Below are positions 5,915 to 6,481 of a stretch of DNA of 6,481 nucleotides, one piece after another (position 1 is the first letter of the stretch; every line of letters starts with the position of its first letter). Source of the DNA: Gammaproteobacteria bacterium (GTDB lineage Bacteria > Pseudomonadota > Gammaproteobacteria > JABDGN01). The notes under the pieces are model-generated. The model did no database searches, was not told the DNA's origin, and saw only the letters and a program-made list of their open reading frames with translations. The stretch is taken from assembly GCA_016763565.1 (NCBI GenBank), contig JAESTO010000023.1, positions 1 to 6,481 of the forward strand, written 5' to 3'. Position numbers and translations under genes: made by a program.

Positions 5915-6481
5915 GGCGACAAACGTGTGAAGAGGCTAAACCAGCAGCGGGCATAAAGTTGATTTTACGTTTTCGCCACCGTGTTTTTAAGGGTGTCACC
6001 GTCGTCATATGCTTTTTAGCGCAAATCATAAAACCATTCGCACAAAAAGGCCAACAATAACGTCCTAAAAAATTTATAGCCGACGTATACGCAAGTAAGG
6101 GTGAAAATGAATAATGCTGCCGCTGCGTAATAAAAAAATCAGTATTCCTCAGGTGTTGGACCGTTTGCATTTTATTGCGGTATTTTATGTGTGGCCATCG
6201 GCAGCATCTGTCTAATAATTTATGCAGTGTTAGCCATGAATAACGGCGACGTCCGCTAATAATGATCAGGCCGTCGGAGCGTAATACACGATGAATAGAC
6301 GCTAATAGTTTCTCAGGAACAGGAAAATCATCCAATATGTGTGACACAATAATATAGTCCATACTGTCATCGGCATAGCTCGCGAGGCAATCTATCTCTT
6401 CATCCAATTGTGCCGGACTAACTGAATAATATAAGGGTTGCGCGCAGCGCTGTTTTAATTGCTGTTGATAAAATTCGACAG
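5898..6481 (-). CDS. YafS-like class I SAM-dependent methyltransferase, C-terminal part (runs off right edge)
   Basis: The frame is open from the right edge, so 193 residues of the C-terminal part are visible. The TTG at 6407 is an internal leucine, not a start: upstream codons read on as [11 protein letters not shown] before [32 protein letters not shown], then [14 protein letters not shown], is the post-motif I half of a Rossmann methyltransferase (strand 4, helix, strand 5). The end, [16 protein letters not shown] followed by a basic stretch with [11 protein letters not shown], resembles YafS-family proteins found beside rnhA in gammaproteobacteria. The SAM-binding glycine motif would lie outside the window. 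The substrate is unknown. Where relatives that I recall have GFNP after strand 5, this protein has GRRRYSW. It overlaps rnhA by 17 bases. Confidence 0.82.
   Translation of the reverse strand, partial: VEFYQQQLKQRCAQPLYYSVSPAQLDEEIDCLASYADDSMDYIIVSHILDDFPVPEKLLASIHRVLRSDGLIIISGRRRYSWLTLHKLLDRCCRWPHIKYRNKMQTVQHLRNTDFFITQRQHYSFSPLLAYTSAINFLGRYCWPFCANGFMICAKKHMTTVTPLKTRWRKRKINFMPAAGLASSHVCRHETHR

Noticed and set aside
5898..6407. The methyltransferase taken as a complete 169-residue gene starting at the TTG at 6407.
   Set aside because: The frame stays open to the window edge with family-like residues upstream, and without them there would be no SAM-binding motif.

Overview
The window reads as an ordinary chromosomal segment of an AT-leaning Gram-negative gammaproteobacterium. 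The main signs are the methyltransferase-rnhA-dnaQ gene order, LPS and lipid A genes, and dapB for diaminopimelate. The A+T bias, the short DapB and the small SemiSWEET gene would fit a Legionella/Coxiella-like lineage. That placement is inference and cannot be settled from this sequence alone.

Left end (1-1678): the first 65 codons of a GT9 heptosyltransferase-like gene run off the left edge on the minus strand. It is divergent from a complete manC-type gene on the plus strand (251-1678), which encodes a bifunctional mannose-1-phosphate guanylyltransferase / mannose-6-phosphate isomerase. The short gap between them (197-250) carries a plausible extended -10 promoter for manC. manC converges on the next block across a 121-base gap (1679-1799) that holds a GC-containing structured element and a small AT-only hairpin.

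Middle and right (1800-6481): seven genes lie head to tail on the minus strand. In transcription order they are a YafS-like methyltransferase (cut by the right edge), rnhA, dnaQ, dapB, a SemiSWEET/PQ-loop small membrane protein, an LpxL/HtrB-type lipid A acyltransferase, and a WaaE-like GT2 glycosyltransferase. Spacings run from a 17-base overlap to 41 bases, except for 99 bases between dapB and the SemiSWEET gene. The seven could form one operon, or two if that gap has its own promoter, which I could not identify convincingly.

Functionally there are two themes. One is housekeeping: RNA:DNA hybrid removal, replication proofreading, and lysine/peptidoglycan precursor synthesis. The other is envelope glycolipid: GDP-mannose supply, LPS core sugar transfer and lipid A acylation. 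The SemiSWEET gene sits at the junction and is the least expected member. It appears to lack the conserved substrate-pocket asparagine. I found no mobile element, CRISPR array, tRNA or rRNA, and no clear novel system. No gene-free stretch exceeds 300 bases.
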